Shown: positions 32,848-44,477 of the stretch, in pieces | How the letters are laid out: every line of letters begins with the position of its first letter | How positions within the stretch are numbered: position 1 is the first letter of the stretch | Source: Oidiodendron maius Zn | Lineage: Eukaryota; Ascomycota; Leotiomycetes; Myxotrichaceae | Direction: 5' to 3' | Length of the DNA: 64,000 nt | Assembly (NCBI GenBank): GCA_000827325.1 | Contig: KN832882.1 | Location: 694,689-758,688 of the forward strand | Notes under the pieces: generated by a model | The model's database searches: none | The model's input: only the letters and a program-made list of their open reading frames with translations | What the model was told of the DNA's origin: nothing | Translations under genes and position numbers: made by a program

Positions 32848-33609
32848 ATGCCTTCAGCTCTCATCTTCGGTGGCTCCGGCAAACTGGCCAAGTTTATCAC
32901 AGAGCGCCTGGTAAAGAAGACGTACACTGTGTATTCCGTTATTCGACGAGAAGAACACATCCCCGGCCTTTACGAGCTTGGTGCAACACCCATCATCCAA
33001 TCTCTGGAAGACTCGACAGTTGCCGAGCTTGCCGAAGTCATCAAGTCATCTCTCCCGGATGTGATTATATTCGCGGCAGGAGGTGGCTGGCGAGCACACA
33101 AAGACCCCACCTTCAACCGCATTGTCGATCGGGATGCCGCCATCAAAGTTTTCGATGCTATGGTCGAAGCTGATTGCACTAAACGCATCATTACAATATC
33201 GACGGCCGATGCTAGGAATCGCAGCCGGCCGAGGCCGTCCTGGTATAATGAAGAGGACCAGAAAGTTAGTGATGATTTGTGGACTACATTACCCAGATAT
33301 ATGGAGGCCAAGCTCGAGGCAGATAAAAACCTCGTGGAACAGAACATGACAAGAACTTTGGACTACACTATAGTTCGACCTACGTGGTACAATGGTGGAG
33401 GGTGGACTGGAAAGATAACGGCAGGACGGGTTGGCATGTCGCCTAAAGTTAGCAGGGAAGACGTAGCGGATGTCTTCGTGGCCTGTATAGAGAACCACGA
33501 CACTATCGGGCTTGTGTTCGAGGTAGTCGGAGGCGATATCCCAGTCGGCGAAGCAGTACGACGCGTCGCCGAAGAGAAGATCAACTCCTTTGAGGAACTA
33601 TATCGATAA
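32848..33609 (+). CDS. NAD(P)-binding Rossmann-fold protein (atypical SDR, NmrA/YwnB-like)
   Basis: Single exon, 253 aa from the ATG at 32848; an in-frame ATG at 32839 adds only three residues (MCK). The dinucleotide-binding motif is at the very N-terminus (ALIFGGSGKLAKFI, GxxGxxx type), followed by a second strand with a phosphate-binding Arg (SVIRREE), FAAGGG, ITISTADAR, and RYMEAKLEADKNL near the active-site position (Y then K four residues later), then YTIVRPTWYNGG. The domain resembles atypical short-chain dehydrogenases that sense NADP(H) or act as isomerases. No signal peptide. It is not obviously clustered with a pathway. Confidence 0.88.
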   Translation: MPSALIFGGSGKLAKFITERLVKKTYTVYSVIRREEHIPGLYELGATPIIQSLEDSTVAELAEVIKSSLPDVIIFAAGGGWRAHKDPTFNRIVDRDAAIKVFDAMVEADCTKRIITISTADARNRSRPRPSWYNEEDQKVSDDLWTTLPRYMEAKLEADKNLVEQNMTRTLDYTIVRPTWYNGGGWTGKITAGRVGMSPKVSREDVADVFVACIENHDTIGLVFEVVGGDIPVGEAVRRVAEEKINSFEELYR

Positions 33610-34124
33610 GCTTGCAGTGAGACGAGTTAGCTTTTGTTGATTTCGGGCATAGTGTTAATGAAGATAGTTTACGATCTGTAATCAAGCGGTCTACTTTTCT
33701 GGCACATTTTCTCCATCGTTATTTCTTTTGCTAATCTATCGTTTTATTTTGGTGCCAAGAATCGAGCGGCCCATTTTCAGAAGATAAGCTACTAAATGAT
33801 GTGAAAAGCCGGCCATGCAAGCTACTGTATTTTGGGCCAGTTAACAAGGTAGCCCACTTAGTCCTAAGTTGTTTCGCACTGCAAAGATCCACAAGAACGC
33901 TACCAAGTAACCAAAATGTGGTCTGATTTCTTGCTTCTTCTATCCTGGCAAAATATTGGAGCAGCCGATTTATGGGCTGATATTGGGCGGCCGACCTGCA
34001 ATCACGCGGTAACGTATGGTCCAAAATCCGAACAATATGCTATATAATGCAATACGCTGTACTGTTTGAGCAGAGTCAGTTTACCCCAATTTCCATTTAT
34101 CCACTTTAATCAAAAATATTCAAA
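33610..34124. promoter_or_regulatory. Promoter region of the Hsp20 gene
   Basis: A TATATAA box lies at 34041-34047, 78 bp before the Hsp20 start. GAA/TTC units occur near 33927-33940 (GAAGAAGCAAGAA on the minus strand), a possible degenerate heat-shock element. Confidence 0.45.
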
Positions 34125-34733
34125 ATGTCTCCCTTTGGCCAGTTTAACTTCCGTCGAAGCATCACCGGAGGGATGGAAAGTAATTTTAATCCAATTCTCC
34201 ACTATATTGATGAACTCGACCGCCACTTCTCCAACCACCACCACTTGCTAAACTGCTTCATCCCGCGTTTCGATCTTGAGGAAGATAGCCACTTTTTCTA
34301 CCTCCACGGCGAAATTCCCGGAGCCAAAGCAGAAAACATCACCGTCGTGCCTCTGGACAGCACTACACTAGAGATCTCCGGATCTGTTCACCGCCACAAT
34401 AGTAGTCTCGGCACTCCAAGAGCGCAGGAAATCCAAAGTGATGACAATGAACACCGCAGCTCATTGTCCTCCACGGATACATCCAGAAATGGAAAGACTG
34501 AAGATAGCAAATTAGGTAGCAGGAAGGATCACCACCAACAAGAGAATAAGCTTCTGCTAAGTGAGCGATTGGTAGGGAGCTTTCACCGTACATTTACTTT
34601 CCCAAGCCCTGTGGATGAGGACGCTATCACGGCCATATTGAAGGATGGACTGTTGACCGTGCAGATCCCCAAAAAGAAGGGGTTGAACGTCGTAGACAAG
34701 ACGAGAAGAATCACTATTACAGAGGGGAAGTAA
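34125..34733 (+). CDS. Small heat shock protein, Hsp20/alpha-crystallin family
   Basis: Single exon, 202 aa. The alpha-crystallin domain begins at about residue 46 (PRFDLEEDSHFFYLHGEIPG, then ITVVPLDSTTLEISG) and ends with RTFTFPSPVDEDAITAILKDG and LLTVQIPKKK; the terminal ITI in RRITITEGK matches the I-x-I motif that docks subunits in oligomers. A long hydrophilic insert (about residues 90-145, Ser/Asp/His-rich) interrupts the domain, as is common in fungal Hsp30-type proteins. It acts as an ATP-independent holdase chaperone. The TATA box and GAA-rich upstream DNA suggest stress induction. Confidence 0.95.
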   Translation: MSPFGQFNFRRSITGGMESNFNPILHYIDELDRHFSNHHHLLNCFIPRFDLEEDSHFFYLHGEIPGAKAENITVVPLDSTTLEISGSVHRHNSSLGTPRAQEIQSDDNEHRSSLSSTDTSRNGKTEDSKLGSRKDHHQQENKLLLSERLVGSFHRTFTFPSPVDEDAITAILKDGLLTVQIPKKKGLNVVDKTRRITITEGK

Positions 34734-35222
34734 TCTATGCGGGAAAATCAGTTTGACACGAGCAAGTCTTCGAATGTTATGCTACTCACTGTACCATTTG
34801 GATGCCGAAACGAAAACAGTGGAATTTCACGGTGATAAGAGTTGATTATGGTTAGGATTTCCTGACGATTTAGTCGGCTTGTTTTGTAATAACGCATTCT
34901 TTAGGAGTTGGATTTTATTTCGAAATTAGTAAAATTTAACTTGAAAATTATGGAGTTTGGTTGATTATAATTTGTGATTGGGTATTTAGGTCATCTGAAT
35001 TTTGGATACGCCGTGTGGAGAGTTGTATGTCTTAATATATATGGCCCAAAGGGCATATTCCTTCACAAAACGCCAAAAAATACAAGAAGATTTTTTAACT
35101 CCTTGGTTAGAGACTTCCTCATGAGTATCACTCGTTCATGGAAGCTGAGAAGCGATGCACAAGACTTTACCGAACCGCAATGCCGCTAAACCCCTAACCT
35201 GACAATCCGTGGCAATTGTATA
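34734..35222. other. Intergenic, convergent genes
   Basis: 3' flanks of Hsp20 and bHLH copy A. AT-rich, no gene seen. Confidence 0.5.
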
Positions 35223-36271
35223 CTATGTGGAATCAAAGCCCCTCTGTGCCGTAAGAAGCATCTCAAAGGCGCTGATGCGGATTTGAAGAGCTTTATTCTC
35301 TTTCGAGAGATCTTGATTCTGCCTCGCGAGCTGACCGATGTATTCAGTGGCTTTGGAGAGGATGGTTGCCTGAATGGGTTTGTCAGCCAGGATGCAACAC
35401 TGTCATACACATGGTGTTGCCTAGAGAAATCACATTTTTAAAGAAGTGAAAGAGCATATGGGATATGGTCTGGAGGGCATACCTTATTAAGCTTCGGCGC
35501 GGCTGAGAAGCTCTGAGAATCCTCGTCCGGCGAGTTATCGATCTCGAAGCGTAAACCAGGGATGCTATCACGTAGCTCGGAAAGTTTATCAACTAAGTTC
35601 GTGCGATAACGTTTCTCGATCACATTGTGTGCCCGTCTTTTGTTGATTTTTCGCTTGCTTCGAGGAGCGAGACAGTCAGACTCAGAGGTTTCTGACGATG
35701 TGCGATTGCGACGACGACGTGTCCCTTCTGGTTCAGAGGATGGAAAAGAAGCAGTAGGACTGGCTGCATGAGATTGTACAGGCATGGCAACCGTACGAAG
35801 CCTAGCAACTTCTGCCCGACTAAGAGTTATGTGCGGTTTCGAATTTCCGGCCATGTTGCTAGCCTCAGCAAGTTTCCAGGGTAGCTGGTTGTTTAAACAC
35901 TCTTCAAGAGCGATATCGGCATTCCGCCTACCCCTAGTGGTTGTTTCTTTGTTTGTAGAATTTTCTGAGGAGGCCCAAGGCACGGCATTAGGGTAGGTTG
36001 TATCCACATCTAACATAAGACTATTTGAATGAACTGCGCTAACTTCGTCCCACATGGAGCAATGGTCAAAATCTGTGAGGGGCGAGGACTGTAGATCTGT
36101 CTTGAGGTCGTATTTCTCTCCTGATGGAAGGATGTAATTGTTATTTTGGAAAAAAGGTGAAACGGAAGAATTTGAAGATGTATCGATTAAATCGAGAGCC
36201 AAAAAGTTCAGTAGTTCCGAGTCATCATATAGACTGTCATCCCAATCGAGGTCAGGCGACGGAACACAATC
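35223..36271 (-). CDS. SREBP-type bHLH-zipper transcription factor, copy A (5' exon unresolved)
   Basis: Exons seen: 35483-36271 and 35223-35369, with intron 35370-35482; together 311 codons plus stop. A short first exon must precede an acceptor at 36272-36273; the paralogue at 52810 has a 20-codon first exon, and here a frame ending RATSS fits but its start could not be found. The DNA-binding part is RRAHNVIEKRYRTNLVDKL, with the Tyr (EKRYR) that marks SREBP-type factors, followed by ELRDSIPGL and, across the intron, ATILSKATEYIGQLARQNQ and KENKALQIRI as zipper. No membrane segments follow, so it is not a cleavable SREBP precursor. The N-terminus is Ser/Thr/Asp-rich, perhaps activating. It likely binds E-box or SRE sites. 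Confidence 0.85.
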
Positions 36272-37342
36272 CTGGTCGTGAATGGTTAGTCAAGCTTCCA
36301 TAATTAAAGCAGAGTGCTGCGAATACTGAAGAAGTGGCCCTGAACTCAGGCTTAAATACGTCGTACTTCGTGATAAAATGACTGCGTATTAATCCGAAGA
36401 TAATATAAAGGCGAATTATCTTCGAGATAGAAAATAAAATAAGGAGAATTCATCCCGGTTACGAAGCTCTATGGAAGGCAGCTCACATCTAATGGTCTCC
36501 TGCGTTGTGACACGCAATCAGCGGGGATTATGCTGCCAGCCATGACTGGCACGCGGCGGATGATATATTTAGGTTGGGCAACTGAAAGATGGAATTGCAA
36601 TGTGGGTTAGAATTCTGGTCGGGAGTTCCGTTAACATATATTTCGGTGGTTGAGAGGTGTCGGTGCATCCGCTGTATAGTTGTCTTTGGTGGCAAGGCAC
36701 GACTTAAGTATTAGTTACTTCAGCTATAAGCAAAGCATCGAGAGAGAGCCAAAAGTATGATCCTCTGTGGGATAAAGTGTTAGAAGAGCTAGAGAGTTCC
36801 AATAATCAGTTCCGATGGTCTTTGCACCCGTAAGGCGGCCTGACTGGCTGACTCCCCGTGCGAGGCGGATTCCGCGGAAGTTTAGGCGAGGCCCAAATCC
36901 CCTCGGCGAGGTTTAAGCGAGCGAACAAATGGTTAATTGGGGTTCCCAGGGTCAGCCTATTGGTGGATTGGGCGTAAATGTAGTTGAGTAGCGCTACCTT
37001 CATGCACAGCTCACCTCCTGCAATCTGCGATCAGGCAGAAATTCCATGGCTATGGGGAGGTCTATCTAGAAGGGGCGGCCGTGGAGGCTCGGCTGACACC
37101 AGGTGGACGCCGCTTTCAGGCTGACGAGCTTGCGCGACTATGTGCAGTGTGATGGATTTCTTTTCCTTCTTTGAGGTAGAAATACACAACTCTCAGCCAG
37201 CTAGTTCGCTTTAAAACGCATTCTTGGTTACCATGCACCCAAAGCCGTTGATGTTAGACACACCACTACCATTCCTTATTCTGTGCGCCAGCAACGATTA
37301 AATATAGTCCAGCGCCTTCCAAAGATACCGAAATAGGTTGAG
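36272..37342. other. Intergenic, promoter of bHLH copy A
   Basis: About 1 kb, GC-rich between about 36800 and 37140. It should contain the missing first exon of copy A near 36310-36450. No other gene supported. Confidence 0.4.
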
Positions 37343-40022
37343 TCACCGTAGCATGTCGTCTAGGAACTTCATATCGTTATGGTCCCGCACTGAGCCATAT
37401 TGGGCTTCGGGAAGTCAGTGTATAATATATGTACTGCTCAAAGTATTAAAACAACCTACCAAAGGGTGAGATATCATCTGTAGGATAAAAGGCTTCAAAT
37501 TGATCTGACCAGGACTCTTTCCCTACGTTTAAAGAGCCTAGGGTAGGATCATAATCCCGCCTCATGTCGTCACTCGACAGCGATGACATTGAGGGTTGAC
37601 CTTGATCAGGAGAAGGACCTAAGCTCTGGGTAGCCTGACTGTTGGGTGTCGAGCCCAAGTCCACGAGCAGCTGGGAAGATCCTGCCAGCGAGGACTGGAA
37701 CCGCCCCATATTCAGGAAATTATCGGGAGCAGCACTCGAAGGTGGGTAACCCTTATCGCTCCCGACATTTGACAGCCCTCCATCCAAGTGCTGCCGGAGA
37801 TCTTTGATTAAGCTCCCATACTTGCGAGCAAATGCGCTTCTCTGACCACAGAAATCGAGCACTCGAATAGACGCCTCAATGGCATTGAGCTCGCGGTCTT
37901 GGCCGATAGGCATTGACGAGCCATATTCATTACCGCTTTGCTTTCGATTCCAGACAACTCCAAGTATCATGACATGAGCGGCAATAACAAGGAAAAACCT
38001 GTGGGCATATGAATGTAAGTCACTGGGGAAACTGGTGAAGTTAAACCTACAGTGGCATAAACGATCTTTTTGGTGGAAGAGATACGGATAGTAACGTGGC
38101 AGCCCTATCTATAAGCCGAAAAGAGTAATCAATACTGAAGCATGGATTAGTGCAGCTTCCTAGTTGTATGCCGTAGGCTACTCCGGCTTGACACAATAAC
38201 GTACCACAGTCCTGCATTAGATGAGATGGCTGATGCGATGGGTCCGGCAATGTTAACCGCTAAAGTCTTGGTTTTTACTGCTCTTAAAAGAGCAGGTCTT
38301 GTAAGTAGCATCCATGTGCCAGGATACATGAAATATAAGTTAAACTAGATTTATATTAGTGTAAGAGCGTACCTTGAACGACTACGTCGAGGGAGAGCTT
38401 ACAGTGGCCTCCGTCTGGTCTGTAGGCGAGTCTAGTGCTACAGCTGATTCAAGGTATTGTTTTAGCGGGCCAGGGAGATTTGACGCCCATGATTCAAGCG
38501 CAGTTTTGCGTTGCTGCAATATTCCGAAGCTGAAATGTTCTGAAAAGTACACGTCGCGAAGGATATATCCTGAAATGATACCGAGGCTTGCAATTAAATT
38601 CTGCTTCACGCAGGACTCTAAGCCCGTTTCGAACTGATGGCTCTATTGCTTTGTTATCACAGGATGCATATAACTCAAGATTATGTTTCTTGCCTTGAAA
38701 ATGGGATCCCTAGATATGCTTTCCTTAATGCGGGGCAGGCGCCCCAGAAAAATTGCCACCCATCTAATATAGTGTGAGCTTCCGGCGATAACACGTAATA
38801 CAGCAATCTGTTAACTAGAACAGAGTTCACCTACCGGTCAAAGGAAATTATGGTGAACCATATTTGTCGCCACTCTTGATATTCTTTATCGGATAGTTCA
38901 TTTTGTGTGTTGAGTCCAAGGTCGAGTTGAAACTTATGCGCTCCGCGAATTGCGGCATCTGTGGACTGTCAGGTATTTGCAACAGATATTTACTAGTAGA
39001 TGCGCAATTACCGAGGTACATCCAAGTTGAAGTCCACTTCATCGGCGGCTGATGGAAGCAGAGGAGAAGTGTGACCCTTATGATCCAGAGCGTGTTTTGC
39101 GGGTTCTCATCAATGGCATCATCAATATATTTTTGAGCGATGGAATGGTATGACTCTCCATCGACGTCATCCATTTCATCGAATTGAGCACCAACCGCAA
39201 AGAACAAGAACATTTGACAGAACCAAGAGATGGTCACTTGATCCGGAGTTTTATACATAAGCATTAACTGCTCTTGCGCTTCCTGTTTGTTGCACACATA
39301 GAAGATGGAGTTCTGGTATTCGAAAAACATGTCTAATAGTCGCTGTGAGATATCTCGCGCAGGAAGGTAGTCCCTCAGAAGCTTGCGAACGTGTTCTAGA
39401 CGCTGTTCCAGATCAGTTTCCTTCGCTGGCCCGCCCGAAAGCGATTCGGAATTCGCCTGGGACAAAACATGTCCATTTTCAGACATTGACTGTCCCTTGA
39501 CGATGTTGGACACCTCATGGTAGAAAGAGGGTAGACTGGCGCTGGATGGCCGAGATTGGGTTGGAGCCTCTCCGCGAGTCCTAATATTGTGAGTCCTCTC
39601 TAGACCCAGGCGCCGGACCTGTGGTAGTTAGTATTCCTCATTACTATTACTGGAGAGGGAAATGAATAATTGCGACGCTTACAATGTCCTCGTAAATCTG
39701 GGCGTGCAGTCGGTCATACTCAGCCTCGGATAAGCGTGTTTGAGCGCTAGATTCAGTGCTATACAGAGGATTAGCCAAAGTTTCGGTAGGGCAAAAAGCA
39801 CCTGGGCACAGACGATGGACGAAGGGCTAGCTCGGGTGGCCTTAGGGCGTAATCCGGTCCTTGTGCCCGCTGATTACTGTAGGAGCAGGTGATGGCCCGG
39901 AGCTCGCAATTGCTGCACTGTGGTTGCGCGCCATTGCATTTCTGATGTCTGGTCTTGCACATATCACACGTTAGAGTCCGCCGCGCTGATCTTCCCACCC
40001 GATACGCGTTGGTAGATGACAT
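37343..40022 (-). CDS. Zn2Cys6 transcription factor with fungal-specific TF domain, 10 exons
   Basis: Exons, minus strand: 39802-40022, 39683-39758, 39012-39618, 38835-38958, 38694-38763, 38403-38642, 38205-38344, 38051-38134, 37460-37998, 37343-37404; 2163 nt, 720 aa, all in phase. The start at 40022 places the zinc cluster LTCDMCKTRHQKCNG ... CSNCELRAITC near residue 20. Then come YDRLHAQIYEDI (linker/coiled coil), the middle homology region (MYLDAAIRGAHKFQLDLGL, then WRQIWFTIISFDRWVAIFLG) and helices to NAGLCIDYSFRLIDRAA. The C-terminus is acidic (NDMKFLDDMLR). The intron 38643-38693 appears to use a GC donor (GCAAGA). Nothing adjacent identifies its targets. Confidence 0.88.
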
Positions 40023-40764
40023 GATGTTGGATGGGAATAAGTGAATACCAAGAATGAAACCGAGGCGTAGAGTGAGTGTTAGGGATTTACGTAGAGCCGG
40101 ACTGGGATGCGGTTTACGCCGACACGCCGTACAGCACATACCAGGCGCTGTGCCGAGCGTCGCTTGGCACTACAAGCCCAAATAATAGAGCCGGTAAGCT
40201 CCTTTGCTCCTTCCGGGTGGCAATGAAAAGGCAAAATCAAGCCCCGTCATAAGACAAAATGGCTCTCTATTGTAGAAGACGAATGCGTCCGGTCGGCATC
40301 AATCGCCACCACAATGGTGGAAAGCAACGGGAGGGGGGGAATACTAAGGAAAGTAAGAGAAAGCCGGGGGCCACTCAGAAATGAAGGCAGGAAAAGATAG
40401 CACACTCGATGACAGCTGCCGATGAGGCATCCCGATGGGGATATCCCGATGGAGACATCCTCTCTCTTTATTATGGCTTGCATGTTAGAATCACCGGATT
40501 ATCACTTGCATAGGCATATAATTCAATTTCTGCATTGGCTAAGATATGAATGAGAAGACTGTTCTTGTCGCCGTAGTTAATACAAATATGGCAGAGTGCT
40601 ATAGAAGACATGGTTGGAGCGAGAAGCATGTGGTGGGAAAGACCTCGGGGTACGCAGGTAGGACAAGGCACGAAACAAAGTCTTTCCATGCCGGCAGGTA
40701 CGGACGCCATTTACATCAAAATCCCATTGCATGATACTCTTCGAACAAGTTTCGGGTATATACC
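40023..40764. other. Intergenic, no gene seen
   Basis: Promoter of the Zn2Cys6 gene and 3' flank of the flavoprotein gene. Near 40420-40460 an imperfect ATCCCGATGG(G/A)GA unit occurs two to three times in tandem. Confidence 0.45.
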
Positions 40765-42142
40765 TTATAAAATATTTCTAGGGTCTAAATTTCCAATATC
40801 CGTGCAGACCACCTTGCCATCGAAAATGAGCTCACTTATCATCTTGCCTGTTGCAGGCGCATTTGAGATTCCCCAGCAGGAGTGCCGTGTCGCGAGGAGA
40901 AGGCCTTCCACGCCCGTGTACCCAACCAAGGGATCGCTGCGGGTGCCTCCATTCATCACAGGCAGATAGCACGCTCGTCTTCCTGTCACTAGGCCGTCTC
41001 GTAACTCATCTGACACTCTAGTGGCGGCATCGATAATTTCCTGACAGCTCTGAGGAGACACCTCAACGGCATCCGTCGGGCGTGGTAGAGGGATGTCGAA
41101 ATCACCTTGGCTGCAGATGTACACTTCATTGTTAGGGCGTGCGTAGATTTCGAGGGATATGGTCTTCGATGATGGCAATGGGTCTATTGGTTCAGCATGG
41201 TCAAGCGATAGAGTGGCCGCGCCGAGAGTGATATCGGTGAACAGGCAGTAGGCAGACACTTGCTGCTTAAGCTTCAAGGTAACGCTGTGGGCACGGAGGG
41301 GGGACATTTGAACCTGTGGCATAAGCGTGGGTGTCCAAGGACCGGCAGCTAGTATAATCTTGGAAGCTTGCATAGTGTGCTTTGCAGAAGTGGCTTTGTC
41401 GGTGTAAGTAAGTGACACAATCTTCTTCTGAGTTGAATCCTGTAAAGAAGTGAGCGGCGTCGAATCTCCCGGTGCATTGCCAATGTCGCTGCAATTGATA
41501 TGCTCGACAATTCCCAGAACGACCCGCGCTCCGGATTGCTCTGCCAACTTTACCATACAGCTTGTAAAGTGTGCAGGATGCACTTGCGCTGTAGAGTTTG
41601 TATCCGCAAATTCCTCGTATGACTGTACAGCCTCAACATCAAACCAGTTCAAATCATGCGGTAGCATTGAGGTCTTCTTCCCGCTGCCACTCCACCACTT
41701 GCCCAGCGCAATGGTCGACAAGCTCGTGGACTTTGGCTTGCCATCAGGCACGATCGGGTATCTCACAGCCGTCAGCTGGCCGCAGTGTACGCGGCGGTAA
41801 CCCCAGAGCTCCGCACCGCCGTGCTCTTGCGCCAGCTCGTTGTGTAGCTCGAAACTCAGCCCGGCAATGTTATCTGGATATGCCCAGGAAGCCACCAGCC
41901 CACCTGCTTTACCTGAAGCTCCATTTCCAATTTTGGCAGCCTCCAAGATCGTAACTGAGTGGATAGAAGGATTGAATCGTGGGTGATGGGTGATATAGTA
42001 TGCAGTGGTACACCCGATAATCCCTCCACCTGGTACGCATCCACCACGTTAGGTGTGCTGAGAACTCGGCAGCACGGAACGTACCTATAATGATAATGTC
42101 CTCTCGCCCAACGTGACCCGATTGGGCACTGGGATCTCCCAT
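40765..42142 (-). CDS. TDA3: FAD-dependent oxidoreductase, Tda3-like (DAO superfamily)
   Basis: Exons 42085-42142 and 40765-42029, intron 42030-42084, in phase; 1323 nt, 440 aa. Splicing rebuilds the FAD-binding motif across the junction (EDIIIIGGGIIGCTTAYYIT). Next come the ILEAAKIGNGASGKAGGL segment, WAYPDNIAGLSFELHNELA, WGYRRVHCGQ, AQVHPAHFTSCMVKLAEQSG, ILAAGPWT and a C-terminal FAD loop RHSCWGISNAPATGKMISEL. This order is that of yeast Tda3, a cytoplasmic flavoprotein linked to late-endosome sorting, rather than a secreted amino-acid oxidase. The in vivo substrate is unknown. The symbol rests on overall resemblance, not on a search. Confidence 0.88.
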
Positions 42143-42687
42143 ATTCTCAGTTGGAGCGCATATCAGCCAAATGATACCAACGAGGTATTGGGTTGCTCAA
42201 TTCGGAGGCAGAAAGACTTAAAGCAAAGAAAAGGGCAAACCAAACAGCCAAAAAGTTAGACCGATTGGACCACAGGCCAGCATGAGTGAAATAGAGAAAC
42301 GCTGGACTAGAACATAGGAAATGAAAGTCGTGATTCGACGGCGCAATGGATGTCACGCTTACTCATCGACTCCGAGGGAACTTGACAATTCCCGAGGAGA
42401 CTCGCCTATATGGCCAGATCTGGTCAAGTGAACCACCCCTGAGAACGACGTATGGAGGAGATTCCTAGGAAAATTGCCGAGTCCGCGGGATGGCAAGAAA
42501 CCAAAATTTGTTTGACAACAGCCCTTAAAGACGCTAAAAACCCTCTGTCGTATGCCCCTCTAACTGTATTTAGAAACTCACCTCCCCGCCATATTATTGC
42601 CCTCTGAGAATCTCCTCGGGTTCCTAACTTCGCTCCGTCTGGCTCACCTTCTAACGCCTGCCATGTCTCATCATATTGCCACTCAAA
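42143..42687. other. Divergent intergenic region
   Basis: 545 bp between the Tda3-like gene and the 2EXR gene, presumably both promoters. No individual site called. Confidence 0.45.
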
Positions 42688-43425
42688 ATGACCTCCTTAC
42701 TTTTAACCTTTCGCCTCTTTCCACAGCTCGTGGCCGAGCTCCGTCTGCAGATCTGGCGTCTTGCCTGTTGTTCTGCACGAGTCGTCGAAGTGCAATACGA
42801 ATTGAATGGGGACCGCTTTGTCTCAAAGAACAGAGCCCCATCTGTTCTCCATGTCTCGCGAGAATCTCGGCATGAAGCCTTAAGAATATACAAACTTTTC
42901 TTCGCCACACCATCTGCACCTTCCCACATCTACTTCAACCCGAGTATCGACACGCTCTACGTTCCAAGGTCTCGAGAAATGGGATACGACGAGACATTGC
43001 GGGACTTCCAAAGCTACCTAGCTGTACCTGAAGAACTGGACAGTATCCATATAATTGGACTGGACTATGTTAGTCCGAAGGTTAAGCGGCCTTGGGAGAG
43101 CTACAACAAAGCTGTTTGGATCCGAAGCTTCAGCCGCGAAGTGCAGGTGGTGCTTGTGTTGCGTGTCAAAGAGGGACGGCAGAGAGAGATGTGTGATCAA
43201 CGTGATGGTGATTTTGAATTTGTGGAGCCCGATGAGAGCGCCGAGGCTCTACAGCAAATATTAGCAGATACCAGGGAAGAATTTGCGCGAGAGCTGGCAG
43301 GGACAAGATACGTTGAGCTGGATGATGGTCAGGGCGGTCCTATAATAACGATCCTGACACTAAAGGGTACGAATGAAACGCAAAGAATAAAAACCCCGAA
43401 CTTGGGCCTTTGCTTGTCCGTTTAA
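42688..43425 (+). CDS. 2EXR-domain protein
   Basis: Single exon, 245 aa from the ATG at 42688 (MTSLLLTFRLFPQL); earlier in-frame codons are not ATG. The N-terminus carries the 2EXR pattern FPQLVAELRLQIWRLAC and, after about 35 residues, VLHVSRESRHEALRIYKLFF with a following IYFNPSIDTLYV. This domain is abundant in ascomycetes and of unknown function; it is distantly similar to F-box helices. The remainder (VWIRSFSREVQVVLVLRV and an acidic tail) has no recognised motif. Confidence 0.88.
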   Translation: MTSLLLTFRLFPQLVAELRLQIWRLACCSARVVEVQYELNGDRFVSKNRAPSVLHVSRESRHEALRIYKLFFATPSAPSHIYFNPSIDTLYVPRSREMGYDETLRDFQSYLAVPEELDSIHIIGLDYVSPKVKRPWESYNKAVWIRSFSREVQVVLVLRVKEGRQREMCDQRDGDFEFVEPDESAEALQQILADTREEFARELAGTRYVELDDGQGGPIITILTLKGTNETQRIKTPNLGLCLSV

Positions 43426-43940
43426 CTGAAGACCAATTTGTTCGGTGATTCCCTTCAGCCACTCCCGGGCTTGCGGGTTTTCAATTGTACCATAAATAGA
43501 CATAAAAATTATCTTAGCCATAAAGCAAGTCAAAATATTTAGATTTATATCGTGAAATTCAATATAGAAATTGACAACCTTCTCGAGCTCTGTAAGTCGC
43601 ATGATTGGGCCGCTTGAGAATGGCACCGCGAGACTTTTGTTAGCACGCGGCCAAGCCCGTTTTACTCACTTTTTCACGACAAAGTTTGCCACTGCAATTC
43701 CTCGCCCTGTAGGTCTCAGTCAGGCTTTGCCCATGCGTGGTGACCATACTAGTAAGGCTTGACTTGTTCACGTCAAGATTCTCTTAATCCCAGCTCACCA
43801 ATTTGCGTAGGGACGATCGTGTGCTCCGCATCCCGAGATCGAAAGCTCGTCCACCATCAATACCATCCATACGTACAACTAGTTAGAAAACGCAGGCTAT
43901 AACGTCACCGCACGCGATAGGTGTTCCTTAACCAGCAAAT
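43426..43940. other. Intergenic, no gene seen
   Basis: 3' flank of the 2EXR gene and promoter of the small coiled-coil protein. No supported feature. Confidence 0.45.
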
Positions 43941-44165
43941 ATGTTTTTCAGCCGCACATTCTCTGTGACGAACTTTATTATCGCTTCTTCCGCCCTCTGC
44001 TTCCAGGTCCTCGTCTTGTACCCCTGGCACCACCGACTGGAGAAAGATTTTCAGGAGCTCAAGAGGGAGCATCTAAGGACATTACATGAAGTTGAGGAGG
44101 CACGCATAGCCGAGCTACAAAGAATAATGGAAGGTCTAAACAGTTTGAAAACAGGTAGAAGGTGA
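43941..44165 (+). CDS. Small membrane-anchored coiled-coil protein
   Basis: 74 codons, ATG at 43941. One hydrophobic segment (TNFIIASSALCFQVLVLYPW, about residues 10-29) is followed by a charged amphipathic helix (HRLEKDFQELKREHLRTLHE) ending GRR. The Arg-containing N-terminus (MFFSRTFSV) could act as a mitochondrial presequence. The layout matches short uncharacterised ascomycete proteins, but I cannot name the family. Size and composition are convincing for a real gene. Confidence 0.68.
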   Translation: MFFSRTFSVTNFIIASSALCFQVLVLYPWHHRLEKDFQELKREHLRTLHEVEEARIAELQRIMEGLNSLKTGRR

Positions 44166-44477
44166 TTGGCATAATTCGCGATGCGTCACATTTTCAGGTT
44201 AATATCGAGGTGTGTCTTTCCACACTCGACACTTTTGTCCTAGATTTCCGTTCGAGAATGTGGTCATTAGATTCCATCGGAAGGTATACAGTTAGAGAGT
44301 AAATTTCTCAGCCAATATAGCTATAGATGTACAATGCTGGGATACTAAAGCAACGGTAAGCAATGGCTTATGGTAATCATTCGACTTTCCTCGAACCCCC
44401 ACTCTTTCGTCCTGTAAGATGTACTGTGGAAAATTTCAGGGATAAGACGATTGACAAATCAAGGTCTCTATCTGCAC
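44166..44477. other. Intergenic between convergent genes
   Basis: 312 bp, no feature seen. Confidence 0.45.
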
